DNA of 49,953 nucleotides from Ruminococcus sp. (GTDB lineage Bacteria; Bacillota; Clostridia; Oscillospirales; Acutalibacteraceae): NCBI GenBank assembly GCA_017395925.1, contig JAFQNJ010000045.1, positions 1 through 49,953 on the forward strand, written 5' to 3'. The notes under the pieces were generated by a model. That model saw nothing but the letters and a program-made list of their open reading frames with translations. It ran no database searches and was not told the origin of the DNA. Position 1 is the first letter of the stretch. Each line of letters starts with the position of its first letter. The position numbers and the translations under genes are program-made. This document shows, in pieces, positions 1 to 6,978 of this stretch.

Positions 1-40
1 AAAATTAATAAATTATGAAACATCTTATTGCTCTTATATG

Positions 41-68
41 TAAAAAGAGCTGGCCGAAGCCAGCTCTT
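41..68 (-). terminator. Intrinsic terminator of the acidic-repeat dockerin gene
   Basis: A perfect 9-bp stem (AGAGCTGGC / GCCAGCTCT, 46-54 with 59-67) closes a four-base loop. On the minus strand it is followed by a run of T. It lies 25 bases after the stop codon of the minus-strand gene that ends at 93. Confidence 0.9.
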
Positions 69-92
69 CTCTTTCACTTATGTAGCCTAAAA

Positions 93-1049
93 TTAAGCAA
101 CTGTAGCTGTGAGTGTGAGTGTCTCAGCATCAAAAGTGAATGTTACAGTACCTGCTGCAACATGCATCTTGTTGTTGTTTGAGCCAAACTCGCCAAGTGT
201 TACTGTGCCGGGGTTCATATCCTTCCAACCGTCTGTCCAGTAACCAACGCCGTTTTCATCCTTAACGATTACGTAGCTGTCCTGTGTAAGCTCAACTGTT
301 ACTGTACCGTCAACGAATACATACTCGCCAAGGTTTGCCCAGTCGCCCTCGATGCCGTAATCAGCACCGTTGATGTAGCCTACGAGGTAATATGTAAGTT
401 CCTCAACAACAGGCTCGTCAGGTGTTGTGATCTCGTCGGGAGTTGTTGCGGGCTCGTCAGGAGTTACAACAGGCTCATCGGGAGTTGTTGCGGGCTCATC
501 GGGAGTTACAACAGGCTCGTCGGGAGTTGTTGCAGGCTCGTCGGGAGTTGTTGTGGGCTCCTCGGGAAGCTCAACAGGTGCATAAGTTGTGCCGATAAGC
601 TCGTTATCGGAAAGGTCAGCAATCCACTTCTGAATCTCAGTAGCATCCTTAACGTTAAGAGCATCTGCTACGATAACGTTAGCAACACCTGCCTGAAGCT
701 CGTCAAGAGTTGCAAGGTCTGCAATAGCCTTCTGGATGAGAGTTGCATCACGAACGTCAACCTTGCCGTTGAGGTCTGTATCGCCGAATACAGGCTCATC
801 CTCTGTAGCGATTTCGTCCTCTGTTGCTACTTCATCATCTGTAGCAACTTCGTCCTCTGTTGCTACTTCATCATCTGTTGCAACTTCGTCCTTTGTTGCA
901 ACTTCATCATCTGTTGCTACCTCGTCCTGGGTTGCAACGATGAAATCACCAACAGTTGTGTCGTCAGCGGATACGCTGAAAGCAAACATGGAAACTGTCA
1001 GTGCGAGCACCATAACTACTGCAAGAATCTTGCGGAGTTCTGTTCTCAT
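93..1049 (-). CDS. Secreted acidic-repeat protein with dockerin-like and C-terminal beta-domain
   Basis: Secreted 318-residue protein. Residues 1-29 form a signal peptide (RK, hydrophobic core, SVSADD). Residues 41-85 are hexapeptide repeats of the type DEVAT(D/E), strongly acidic. Residues 89-147 look like a type I dockerin: the first F-hand (GDTDLNGKVDVRDATLIQK) keeps the calcium-loop acidic residues, while the second (ADALNVKDATEIQK) has lost them. Residues 165-212 are a proline-rich linker of TPDEP units. Residues 219-318 form a module beginning YYLVGYINGADYG, recalled from secreted, often starch-related proteins of ruminococci. No catalytic domain is visible, so a surface or scaffold-attached binding role is inferred. 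The ATG follows AGGAG at good spacing. The gene is monocistronic with its own promoter and terminator. Confidence 0.85.
   Translation of the reverse strand: MRTELRKILAVVMVLALTVSMFAFSVSADDTTVGDFIVATQDEVATDDEVATKDEVATDDEVATEDEVATDDEVATEDEIATEDEPVFGDTDLNGKVDVRDATLIQKAIADLATLDELQAGVANVIVADALNVKDATEIQKWIADLSDNELIGTTYAPVELPEEPTTTPDEPATTPDEPVVTPDEPATTPDEPVVTPDEPATTPDEITTPDEPVVEELTYYLVGYINGADYGIEGDWANLGEYVFVDGTVTVELTQDSYVIVKDENGVGYWTDGWKDMNPGTVTLGEFGSNNNKMHVAAGTVTFTFDAETLTLTATVA
414..557 (-). repeat. Proline-rich TPDEP coding repeats
   Basis: In-frame tandem repeats inside the secreted protein gene encode alternating TTPDEPA and VTPDEPV units (residues 165-212). The DNA repeats follow the protein repeat, as expected of a flexible extracellular linker that can change length by slippage. 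Confidence 0.85.
795..929 (-). repeat. Acidic hexapeptide coding repeats (DEVATD/E)
   Basis: Seven to eight near-identical 18-bp units encode DEVAT(D/E/K) at residues 41-85, just after the signal peptide. Repeat copy number is probably variable between strains (inference). They lie wholly inside an open frame, so this is not a CRISPR array. Confidence 0.85.
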
Positions 1050-1095
1050 GTAATCATCTCCTAATAAAATTTAACAGAAAAAATCTGCTTATAAC

Positions 1096-1124
1096 ATTAT
1101 ATATCAATAGTTACGCAAAATCAA
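1096..1124 (-). promoter_or_regulatory. Sigma-A promoter for the acidic-repeat dockerin gene
   Basis: On the minus strand TTGATT (1119-1124) is followed after 17 bp by a perfect TATAAT (1096-1101), about 45 bases before the start codon. Confidence 0.75.
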
Positions 1125-1195
1125 GTAATAATTATATAAAATTCTTAATTTTTATACTCACATTTTTTTATCATAGGTAAAAAAAGGCAGAAAAC

Positions 1196-1223
1196 TTGCA
1201 TTTCTGCATAGTTATGATATAAT
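1196..1223 (+). promoter_or_regulatory. Sigma-A promoter for the SecB-like gene
   Basis: TTGCAT (1196-1201), a 16-bp spacer and a perfect TATAAT (1218-1223). It sits just upstream of AAAGGAGG and the ATG, so the leader must be very short. Confidence 0.65.
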
Positions 1224-1245
1224 TGTTAAAAAAGGAGGCTTTTTT

Positions 1246-1647
1246 ATGGCTAATTGTGAACTTCAGGCTTATACTGTTTCCGACCTTTCTTTTACTAACC
1301 GACTGGACCCCAATGTACAAATCAGAATCGGAAACAAGTTTTCATATAATGTCAGATACCCTTCTGACAATTCTTCCAAAGTATGCAGAGGCGAGCTGCA
1401 GATTGAAACCGGTGACACAGATTCAGACAGCAAGCTCAATGTCAAAGTTACTGTTGTGGGAATTTTTGCTTACAATCCCGAGGTTTCCCGTGAGCAGATC
1501 CACACAGAAAGTTTCAAGATGCTCTTCCCCTACGCGAGAGCAATGGTAACCACCATTACTGCAAATGCAGGCATCAAACCCATCATCATCCCCAACATCG
1601 ACATTGACAATCAGAATATCGTTCGTTTCGACGGAAATCCCCAGTAA
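1246..1647 (+). CDS. SecB-like chaperone family protein
   Basis: A 133-residue protein resembling preprotein-export chaperone SecB. The recognisable part is the C-terminal half, where residues around 88-100 (ESFKMLFPYARAMVTT) match the family's LFPYAR helix, followed by the small-residue/proline segment IKPIIIPNID that corresponds to SecB's PPLxLxPxNF. SecB holds secretory precursors unfolded and is classic in proteobacteria; in Firmicutes SecB-like proteins are small, scattered and poorly characterised, some acting as antitoxin-associated chaperones. No toxin gene is adjacent: the neighbours are a divergent secreted-protein gene and a tRNA. AAAGGAGG sits 7 bases before the ATG. The family is fairly sure; the cellular role is unknown. 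Confidence 0.75.
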   Translation: MANCELQAYTVSDLSFTNRLDPNVQIRIGNKFSYNVRYPSDNSSKVCRGELQIETGDTDSDSKLNVKVTVVGIFAYNPEVSREQIHTESFKMLFPYARAMVTTITANAGIKPIIIPNIDIDNQNIVRFDGNPQ

Positions 1648-1665
1648 ATTTTTAGTTAAAATTAA

Positions 1666-1695
1666 TTGACAAATCAACGGTAGGTGTGCTATAAT
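1666..1695 (+). promoter_or_regulatory. Consensus sigma-A promoter for tRNA-Gly
   Basis: Perfect TTGACA (1666-1671) and perfect TATAAT (1690-1695) with an 18-bp spacer, ending 18 bases before the mature tRNA. Such strong promoters are usual for stable RNA genes. Confidence 0.85.
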
Positions 1696-1713
1696 ATCTA
1701 CCGTTGTAAATAT

Positions 1714-1787
1714 GCGGATGTAGTTTAGTGGTAGAACTTCAGCCTTCCAAGCTGATCGTGTGGGTTCGATTCCCATCATCCGCTCCA
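1714..1787 (+). tRNA. tRNA-Gly (anticodon TCC)
   Basis: A full cloverleaf can be drawn. The acceptor stem GCGGATG pairs with CATCCGC, followed by discriminator T and an encoded CCA. The D arm contains AGTGGTAGA, the anticodon arm TCAGC-CTTCCAA-GCTGA places TCC at 1746-1748, and the T arm contains GGTTCGATTCC. It reads GGA and, by wobble, possibly other glycine codons. It is a single tRNA with its own promoter and terminator, not part of a tRNA cluster. Confidence 0.97.
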
Positions 1788-1789
1788 AC

Positions 1790-1826
1790 AAAAGGAACTT
1801 TTGTCAAGCAAAAGTTCCTTTTTCTT
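1790..1826 (+). terminator. Intrinsic terminator after tRNA-Gly
   Basis: A perfect 13-bp stem (AAAGGAACTTTTG / CAAAAGTTCCTTT) with a five-base loop and a T tract starts 3 bases after the tRNA CCA. It separates the tRNA from the hydrolase gene downstream. Confidence 0.92.
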
Positions 1827-1850
1827 TATTTTGATGGAAAGGTGAGATTA

Positions 1851-2807
1851 ATGAAATTTCTATTACCTGCCGCAATAATACTTTTTGTTCTGCTCTCGGC
1901 ACTTACTCTTACCGTATACTTTGCCGCCAGATACTTCTTCAGATTTACCATTCTCCGAAAGCCTACCGCTACTGCGGAGAACTCTAATCTCAGTGCAAAC
2001 ACAAATTTTAAACAGCATCTCCCCTTCATTATGGAGCGCAAAGCCTTTATCACTGAGGATATGAAGGAGGATGTGTGGATTCACTCCTTTGATAATCTCA
2101 GGCTTCACGGAACACTCATCGAAAACAACGGCTCGGAAAAGCTTGTTATCTGCTTTCACGGATATTCCAGCAAGGGACTTAATGAATACGGTGCTATGGC
2201 AAAGTTCTATTTTGAAGAGGGTCTGAGCCTTCTCATTGTTGACGAGAGAAATCACGGCGACAGCGAGGGCACATACACCGGCTTCGGCGTACTGGACAGA
2301 CTTGATGCAGAAAAGTGGGTGGGATATGCTGTTGAGCGATTCGGCGAGAGAGTAAAGATTTTTCTCCACGGTGACTCCATGGGCGGTGCTACGGTACTTA
2401 TGGCAACAGGACTGGATCTTCCCCACAATGTTAAGGGTGTAATTGCGGATTGTGCTTTTACAAGTGCTTTTGATGTTTTCTCACACATTCTCAAAAGAGA
2501 CTATCACATTCCGAAGTTTCCTATTATGAATGTGACAGAATGGGTGACAAAGAAAAAGGCGGGTTACGGCTACAAGGATGTCAGCACACTTGACTGTGTC
2601 AGCAAAACGGACATCCCCATCCTCTTTATCCACGGCGACAAGGATGATTTTGTACCTCTGTGGATGAGCGAGAAAAACTATGAGGTCTGCTCCTCTCCCA
2701 AAAAGCTGCTTATTATCAAAGGTGCTGACCACGCAGAGAGCTACTATGTTGACACCGAAAGCTACGAAGCCGCAGTAAAAGAAATGATAGATACATATAT
2801 GAACTGA
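1851..2807 (+). CDS. Membrane-anchored alpha/beta hydrolase
   Basis: A 318-residue serine hydrolase of the alpha/beta fold. Residues 3-28 are a single N-terminal membrane segment, so the catalytic domain is anchored, probably outside. The nucleophile elbow is GDSMGG with Ser176; the acid is most likely Asp266 in HGDKDDFVP and the base His294 in GADHAES. The oxyanion strand reads VICFHGYSS. This arrangement resembles bacterial BEM46/ABHD13-like and S9-like hydrolases; the substrate cannot be predicted. The frame is open upstream into the tRNA, but the ATG preceded by AAAGGTGAG after the tRNA terminator is the credible start. A terminator follows the stop. Confidence 0.9.
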   Translation: MKFLLPAAIILFVLLSALTLTVYFAARYFFRFTILRKPTATAENSNLSANTNFKQHLPFIMERKAFITEDMKEDVWIHSFDNLRLHGTLIENNGSEKLVICFHGYSSKGLNEYGAMAKFYFEEGLSLLIVDERNHGDSEGTYTGFGVLDRLDAEKWVGYAVERFGERVKIFLHGDSMGGATVLMATGLDLPHNVKGVIADCAFTSAFDVFSHILKRDYHIPKFPIMNVTEWVTKKKAGYGYKDVSTLDCVSKTDIPILFIHGDKDDFVPLWMSEKNYEVCSSPKKLLIIKGADHAESYYVDTESYEAAVKEMIDTYMN

Positions 2808-2820
2808 TACCAGATAAACG

Positions 2821-2845
2821 AGGAGTCCGCAAGGACTCCTTTTTG
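2821..2845 (+). terminator. Intrinsic terminator after the alpha/beta hydrolase
   Basis: The 8-bp stem AGGAGTCC / GGACTCCT has a GCAA loop and a T tract, and begins 13 bases after the hydrolase stop. Confidence 0.9.
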
Positions 2846-3014
2846 GTAGGTTGATAGTTTCTAAATGCAAATTCATTTCAAAATGTATTTCAGCCTCATT
2901 TTTCTGCAACATAGCACCGAAAATCAACCACACATCCGAATATTTACCACATCTCTCAAAGAATTTGCTATAATTCAGTCATCAAAGAAAACAAATCTGA
3001 AATGAGGCTTATTT

Positions 3015-4073
3015 ATGAAAACAAAACGTACTATTAAAACAGTTATAATTATTACTCTTGCAGTAATCCTGACAACAGTTTCCGCAGTCGGAATCTACGC
3101 TTATATTCTTTTCGGCGATAAGGTTTCAGCCGCGGGCAGTGTAAAGAAGCTTGAAGACGGTCTCTACTATATGGAATATAGCGGTGATTACGGATTTGAG
3201 GAATTTCTGGGAAATGGCGGTGCATCGTCAGAGAATGAGATGGCATCATACCTTATTTCTTTTATGTCAGGCGGTTTTGCAGAGGGAGAGGCTGAGGAAG
3301 TTTCCCTTGACTTCGGCTGCAGCACACTTACTACCGATACACCTTCAGGAACAGTAATGGGCAGAAATTTCGACTGGGAGCCCGGTAAAGACGGCGCTGT
3401 TATGATTATTCACACAAAGCCTTCAGACGGCTTCGAATCATATTCAACAACTTACCTTGACTTTCTGGGTTTCGGAGAAGGCTTCGCCCCTGAAGAGTTC
3501 AACGAAAAGTATATGTCGATAGCCGGTGTGTATGTACCTCTTGACGGTATAAATGAAAAGGGCCTCTGCGTTGCAGACTTGCTGTCAGGTGACACAGACA
3601 CTACTAATCAGCAGACAGACAAAACCGACCTTACCACCACAAGCGCTATCAGACTTCTGCTTGACAAGGCTTCAACCGTTGAAGAAGCTGTTGATATGCT
3701 CTCTCAATACGATATGCATTCCTCCATCGGCACATCACATCATCTTGCAATCAGCGATGCATCGGGAAAATCCGTTGTAGTTGAATACATCGACGATGTT
3801 ATGGTGGTAACGGAAACCTCCGCTGTCACAAATCACTATCTGTCAGAAGGCAAAAAATACGGTATTGGAAATGAGGAATCCCACAGAAGATTCGAAAAGC
3901 TTCTCAATATCAAACCCCGGATCTCTGACAAAGAGGATATGAAAGATTGCCTGAATTCGGTTTCATACGAAAACATAACCAAGTGGAGCATTGTATATAA
4001 TCTTGACGAAAAATCCCTTGATTTCTGTTTTGACCGAAACTTCACAAATCCCTATACCTTTAATATAGATTAA
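3015..4073 (+). CDS. Anchored Ntn hydrolase (linear amide hydrolase, C45/choloylglycine hydrolase-like)
   Basis: A 352-residue protein related to linear-amide C-N hydrolases (acyl-CoA:6-APA acyltransferase, acid-ceramidase/NAAA and bile-salt-hydrolase relatives). Residues 8-33 form an N-terminal membrane segment. The probable nucleophile is Cys102 in DFGCSTL, followed by GTVMGRNFDW (residues 112-121), a hallmark of the fold; later family motifs are DGINEKGLCVADL and ITKWSIVYN. In true Ntn hydrolases the nucleophile becomes N-terminal after cleavage, here predicted between Gly101 and Cys102, which would release a long anchored pro-segment. Bile-salt hydrolases have Cys at position 2, so bile-salt activity should not be assumed. 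A small membrane-protein gene follows after 22 bases. Confidence 0.82.
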   Translation: MKTKRTIKTVIIITLAVILTTVSAVGIYAYILFGDKVSAAGSVKKLEDGLYYMEYSGDYGFEEFLGNGGASSENEMASYLISFMSGGFAEGEAEEVSLDFGCSTLTTDTPSGTVMGRNFDWEPGKDGAVMIIHTKPSDGFESYSTTYLDFLGFGEGFAPEEFNEKYMSIAGVYVPLDGINEKGLCVADLLSGDTDTTNQQTDKTDLTTTSAIRLLLDKASTVEEAVDMLSQYDMHSSIGTSHHLAISDASGKSVVVEYIDDVMVVTETSAVTNHYLSEGKKYGIGNEESHRRFEKLLNIKPRISDKEDMKDCLNSVSYENITKWSIVYNLDEKSLDFCFDRNFTNPYTFNID

Positions 4074-4095
4074 ACCTTCAGACAGGAGAGTTACT

Positions 4096-4284
4096 ATGGA
4101 AAAGTTCACAGATATAATTAAACTTATTTTTAAGGCTGTTGCTCTGGCTATGGGAGTAGGAGTTGTTGTGCTGATGATTATGGATGCAGTGTCTGCTGAA
4201 AACGCCATACTTCTGCTGGGTGTGGGTCTTGCATGTGCAGGAATCGAGCGTTTAATAAAGCCTGCTTCATCAGAGAATAAATAG
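4096..4284 (+). CDS. Small membrane protein, unknown function
   Basis: A 62-residue protein with two hydrophobic stretches (about residues 10-30 and 35-53) and a charged tail, so probably a two-pass membrane hairpin. AGGAGAG precedes the ATG and it follows the Ntn hydrolase closely, suggesting co-transcription. I recognise no family. The good ribosome site and the membrane topology make it more likely real than chance. Confidence 0.6.
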   Translation: MEKFTDIIKLIFKAVALAMGVGVVVLMIMDAVSAENAILLLGVGLACAGIERLIKPASSENK

Positions 4285-4294
4285 AATCAAATAA

Positions 4295-4323
4295 GTGACA
4301 AAATCCAGTTTTTGATATATAAT
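4295..4323 (+). promoter_or_regulatory. Promoter for the LytTR/DUF3021 pair
   Basis: GTGACA (4295-4300), a 17-bp spacer and perfect TATAAT (4318-4323) lie 31 bases before the GTG start. LytTR regulators of this type are often self-regulated, but I could not identify convincing direct-repeat LytTR sites here. Confidence 0.65.
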
Positions 4324-4354
4324 TGTTGCATACCAGAAGAAATGAGGTACTCAC

Positions 4355-4792
4355 GTGAAAATCACTTTGGAGCCTATGAATACAGGCGAGACTGAAATTA
4401 TCATCAGAGGAGATATTGCCTCCGGCGAAGTGTCCGCTTTGCTGAGCTTTATCAATTCAGGTACAAACAGCGGAAAGCTGCTGCTTTATCGGGAGGACGA
4501 ACAGTATCCTGTGGATGCAAAGGATATTGTTTATCTGGAGGCAAGCGACGGCAGGGTAACTGCCCTCACCACCGAAGGGATTTACTACACAAAGCAAAAG
4601 CTCTATGAATTAAAAGACCTGCTCTCTTCCCTTCCCTTTGCACAGATAAACAAAGGTGTAATCGTAAATATAGATTTTGTCAAATCCGTATCGGCTGAGT
4701 TCAGCGGCAACTACACCTTGAGGCTGAAAAACAGCAAGGAAACCCTGACGGTTTCAAGAAAATACATCAAAGAATTCAAAAGCAAGATTTAA
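4355..4792 (+). CDS. LytTR-domain transcriptional regulator
   Basis: A 145-residue stand-alone LytTR DNA-binding protein. An N-terminal segment of about 45 residues has no receiver domain; residues about 50-145 are the LytTR beta-fold, with DIVYLEASDGRVTALTTEG, the central INKGVIVNIDFV strand-turn (family: hxsxlvNlxxI) and C-terminal LTVSRKYIKEFK (family: lpISRrYxkxlk). These proteins regulate small membrane modules in Firmicutes. The start is GTG, preceded by ATGAGG. The next gene encodes a DUF3021 membrane protein 14 bases on, the standard partner of this regulator type, so they are almost certainly one transcript. Confidence 0.9.
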   Translation: MKITLEPMNTGETEIIIRGDIASGEVSALLSFINSGTNSGKLLLYREDEQYPVDAKDIVYLEASDGRVTALTTEGIYYTKQKLYELKDLLSSLPFAQINKGVIVNIDFVKSVSAEFSGNYTLRLKNSKETLTVSRKYIKEFKSKI

Positions 4793-4806
4793 GGAGGAAT
4801 TACGAT

Positions 4807-5202
4807 ATGAAAATTAAGAACATCCTCACCACCTGTATTACAGGAATCGGAATCGGTATGCCCGTAACACTTATATGTATGACTTGCCTCGGCGGCTGGA
4901 ATGACGTTATCAAAGAGTTTCTTGTATGGCTTGTTGCATCAGCACTCTTCGGTGTACTCAGTCTTTTGTTCACCTCCGCAAAGCTTCCTCTGCCTCTGAT
5001 TACCGCTATACATTGTATAGGTTGCCTTGGCATCACCTGTGGTGCTTGCTTCATTAACGGCTACAGCGACAACCTCTGGAACATTCTTGTATATGTTCTG
5101 CCTGTATTTGCGGTTGTCTATGCAGGTATCTACATCACAACAATGATTATCGCAAAGATTGAAGCAAAGAAAATCAACGAGGCTCTTCAAAACAAAGAAT
5201 AA
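4807..5202 (+). CDS. DUF3021-type membrane protein
   Basis: A 131-residue protein with four predicted membrane helices (about residues 8-28, 37-57, 61-84 and 91-115) and a basic/polar tail. Length, topology and position directly after a LytTR regulator match DUF3021. The pair is thought to form a membrane-linked regulatory unit, the membrane protein probably controlling its regulator; the signal is unknown. AAGGAGG precedes the ATG. A terminator follows. Confidence 0.82.
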   Translation: MKIKNILTTCITGIGIGMPVTLICMTCLGGWNDVIKEFLVWLVASALFGVLSLLFTSAKLPLPLITAIHCIGCLGITCGACFINGYSDNLWNILVYVLPVFAVVYAGIYITTMIIAKIEAKKINEALQNKE

Positions 5203-5221
5203 TGTTGAATTAACGAAACAG

Positions 5222-5256
5222 ACAGCAGATGTTTTTCACCGCATCTGCTGTTTTTT
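5222..5256 (+). terminator. Intrinsic terminator after the LytTR/DUF3021 operon
   Basis: A 10-bp stem ACAGCAGATG / CATCTGCTGT with a ten-base loop and six T residues, 19 bases after the DUF3021 stop. Confidence 0.9.
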
Positions 5257-5270
5257 ACTGCTCTTTTAAG

Positions 5271-5299
5271 TTGTAATCGTATCAAATGTATGATATACT
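5271..5299 (+). promoter_or_regulatory. Promoter for the ABC-F gene
   Basis: TTGTAA (5271-5276), 17 bp, TATACT (5294-5299). It lies between the previous terminator and the AAAAGGAG ribosome site of the ABC-F gene. Confidence 0.65.
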
Positions 5300-5328
5300 T
5301 TCAAAAGATATATTCAAAAGGAGTTATT

Positions 5329-6885
5329 ATGAGCATACTTAATGTTGAACATCTCAGTCACGGATTCGGTGACAGAGCTATTTTTGATGACGTATCCTTC
5401 CGACTTTTAAAAGGTGAACATATCGGACTTATCGGTGCCAACGGCGAGGGTAAGTCCACCTTTATGAATATTGTCACAGGCAAACTTATGCCTGACGAAG
5501 GTACAGTTGAATGGTCGAAGAATGTCCGTGCAGGATATCTTGACCAGCATACGGTGCTTGAGGCAGGTATGACTATTGAGGATGTGCTGAAATCCGCTTT
5601 CTCCTATCTGTTTGAGCTTGAAGAAAAGATGAATGATATCTGCGACAGGCTGGGCGAGGCTGACGAAGACACTATGGCGGAGATGCTGGAGGAACTGGGT
5701 ACTATTCAGGATACCCTGACTCTCCACGATTTCTATGTAATTGATGCAAAGGTTGAGGAGGTTGCCCGTGCTCTGGGTCTTGCTGACCTGGGTCTTCAGA
5801 GGGAGGTTACCGACCTCAGCGGAGGTCAGCGTACAAAGGTGCTTCTGGCAAAGCTTCTACTTGAGAAGCCCGATATTCTTCTGCTGGATGAGCCCACCAA
5901 CTATCTCGACGAGGAGCATATTGCTTGGCTGAAGAGATATCTCATTGACTACGAGAACGCTTTCATCCTCATTTCTCACGATATACCATTCCTCAATGAG
6001 GTTATCAATATTATCTACCACATGGAAAATCAGAAACTGGATAGATATGTGGGAGATTACCACCACTTCGAGGAAGTTCACGCCATGAAGAAAGCTCAGC
6101 TTGAGGCGGCTTACAAACGTCAGCAGCAGGAAATCAGCGAGCTCAAGGACTTCGTTGCACGTAACAAGGCGAGAGTTTCCACCAGAAACATGGCAATGTC
6201 CAGACAGAAGTTGCTGGACAAGATGGACGTCATTGAGCTGGCGGCGGAAAAACCCAAGCCTGAATTCAACTTCAGTCTGGGACGCACTCCCGGCAAATTC
6301 ATTTTTGAGGCAGAGGAGCTTGTAATCGGCTACGACTCTCCCCTTTCAAAGCCCATTACCATCAATATGGAGAGAGGCAAAAAGATTGCTCTCACAGGTG
6401 CCAACGGCATTGGAAAATCCACACTCATAAAGAGTATTCTGGGAATTATCCCTCCTCTTTCGGGCAAGGTGGAGCTGGGTGACAACCTGCTCCCCGGTTA
6501 TTTTGAACAGGAATTCACGGGAGATGCCACCGTTACCTGTATTGAGGAGATATGGAAGGAGTTTCCCTCCCTCGGTCAGCACGAGGTGAGAGCCGCCCTT
6601 GCGAAATGCGGACTCACCACAAAGCACATTGAGAGTCAGGTCAGAGTTTTAAGCGGCGGCGAGCAGGCTAAAGTAAGGCTCTGTAAGCTTATTAACAAGG
6701 ATACAAATGTGCTTCTCCTCGACGAGCCTACCAACCATCTGGATGTTGATGCAAAGGATGAGCTCAAGCGTGCTCTGAAGGAATACAGAGGCAGCATCCT
6801 GCTGATTTGCCACGAACCTGAGTTCTATATGGATATTGTGGACGAGGTCTGGGACTGCACCAAATGGACAACTAAAATATTCTAA
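5329..6885 (+). CDS. ABC-F family ATPase
   Basis: A 518-residue cytosolic protein with two ABC ATPase domains and no membrane helices, typical of ABC-F translation factors or antibiotic-protection proteins acting on the ribosome. NBD1 has Walker A GANGEGKST, signature LSGGQRTK and Walker B ILLLDEPTNYLD; a charged linker at about residues 240-300 (KKAQLEAAYKRQQQEI) is the P-site tRNA interaction motif region; NBD2 has GANGIGKST, LSGGEQAK and VLLLDEPTNHLD. An upstream in-frame ATG overlaps the promoter, so the ATG after AAAAGGAG is taken as the start. Which subfamily, housekeeping (EttA/YbiT/YdiF-like) or resistance, cannot be decided here; no leader peptide or attenuator is apparent. Confidence 0.93.
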   Translation: MSILNVEHLSHGFGDRAIFDDVSFRLLKGEHIGLIGANGEGKSTFMNIVTGKLMPDEGTVEWSKNVRAGYLDQHTVLEAGMTIEDVLKSAFSYLFELEEKMNDICDRLGEADEDTMAEMLEELGTIQDTLTLHDFYVIDAKVEEVARALGLADLGLQREVTDLSGGQRTKVLLAKLLLEKPDILLLDEPTNYLDEEHIAWLKRYLIDYENAFILISHDIPFLNEVINIIYHMENQKLDRYVGDYHHFEEVHAMKKAQLEAAYKRQQQEISELKDFVARNKARVSTRNMAMSRQKLLDKMDVIELAAEKPKPEFNFSLGRTPGKFIFEAEELVIGYDSPLSKPITINMERGKKIALTGANGIGKSTLIKSILGIIPPLSGKVELGDNLLPGYFEQEFTGDATVTCIEEIWKEFPSLGQHEVRAALAKCGLTTKHIESQVRVLSGGEQAKVRLCKLINKDTNVLLLDEPTNHLDVDAKDELKRALKEYRGSILLICHEPEFYMDIVDEVWDCTKWTTKIF

Positions 6886-6890
6886 ACTTA

Positions 6891-6926
6891 TGAGGCACAC
6901 ACCATCAAGGTATGTGCCTCGCTTTT
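6891..6926 (+). terminator. Terminator of the ABC-F gene
   Basis: The stem GAGGCACA...TGTGCCTC (6892-6899 with 6913-6920) is extended by further pairs and followed on the plus strand by GCTTTTT. It begins 6 bases past the stop. Confidence 0.85.
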
Positions 6927-6934
6927 TAATATAC

Positions 6935-6970
6935 AAAAGAGGCAGAGTCACCAAGATAACTCTGCCTCTT
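6935..6970 (-). terminator. Terminator of the clpE-containing operon
   Basis: The 12-bp stem AAGAGGCAGAGT / ACTCTGCCTCTT (6937-6948 with 6959-6970) has a ten-base loop, and on the minus strand runs into a T tract. It faces the ABC-F terminator, forming a convergent terminator pair. Confidence 0.9.
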
Positions 6971-6978
6971 ATATTTAA

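Noticed and set aside
795..929. Regular short repeats that could suggest a CRISPR array or satellite
   Set aside because: They are 18-bp units with no unique spacers, wholly in frame inside a signal-peptide-bearing gene, and encode DEVAT(D/E) repeats.
1728..1850. In-frame upstream extension of the alpha/beta hydrolase reaching into the tRNA gene
   Set aside because: It would start inside tRNA-Gly and cross its terminator; the ATG at 1851 has its own ribosome site and begins with the membrane segment.
2943..2974. Promoter before the Ntn hydrolase (TATAAT at 2969-2974)
   Set aside because: The -10 is perfect but the best -35 is poor with a 20-bp spacer, so I do not list it as a supported feature.
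3015..4073. Annotation as bile-salt hydrolase
   Set aside because: The family fold fits, but the nucleophile is internal and the protein is anchored, unlike bile-salt hydrolases with Cys2; the substrate is left open.
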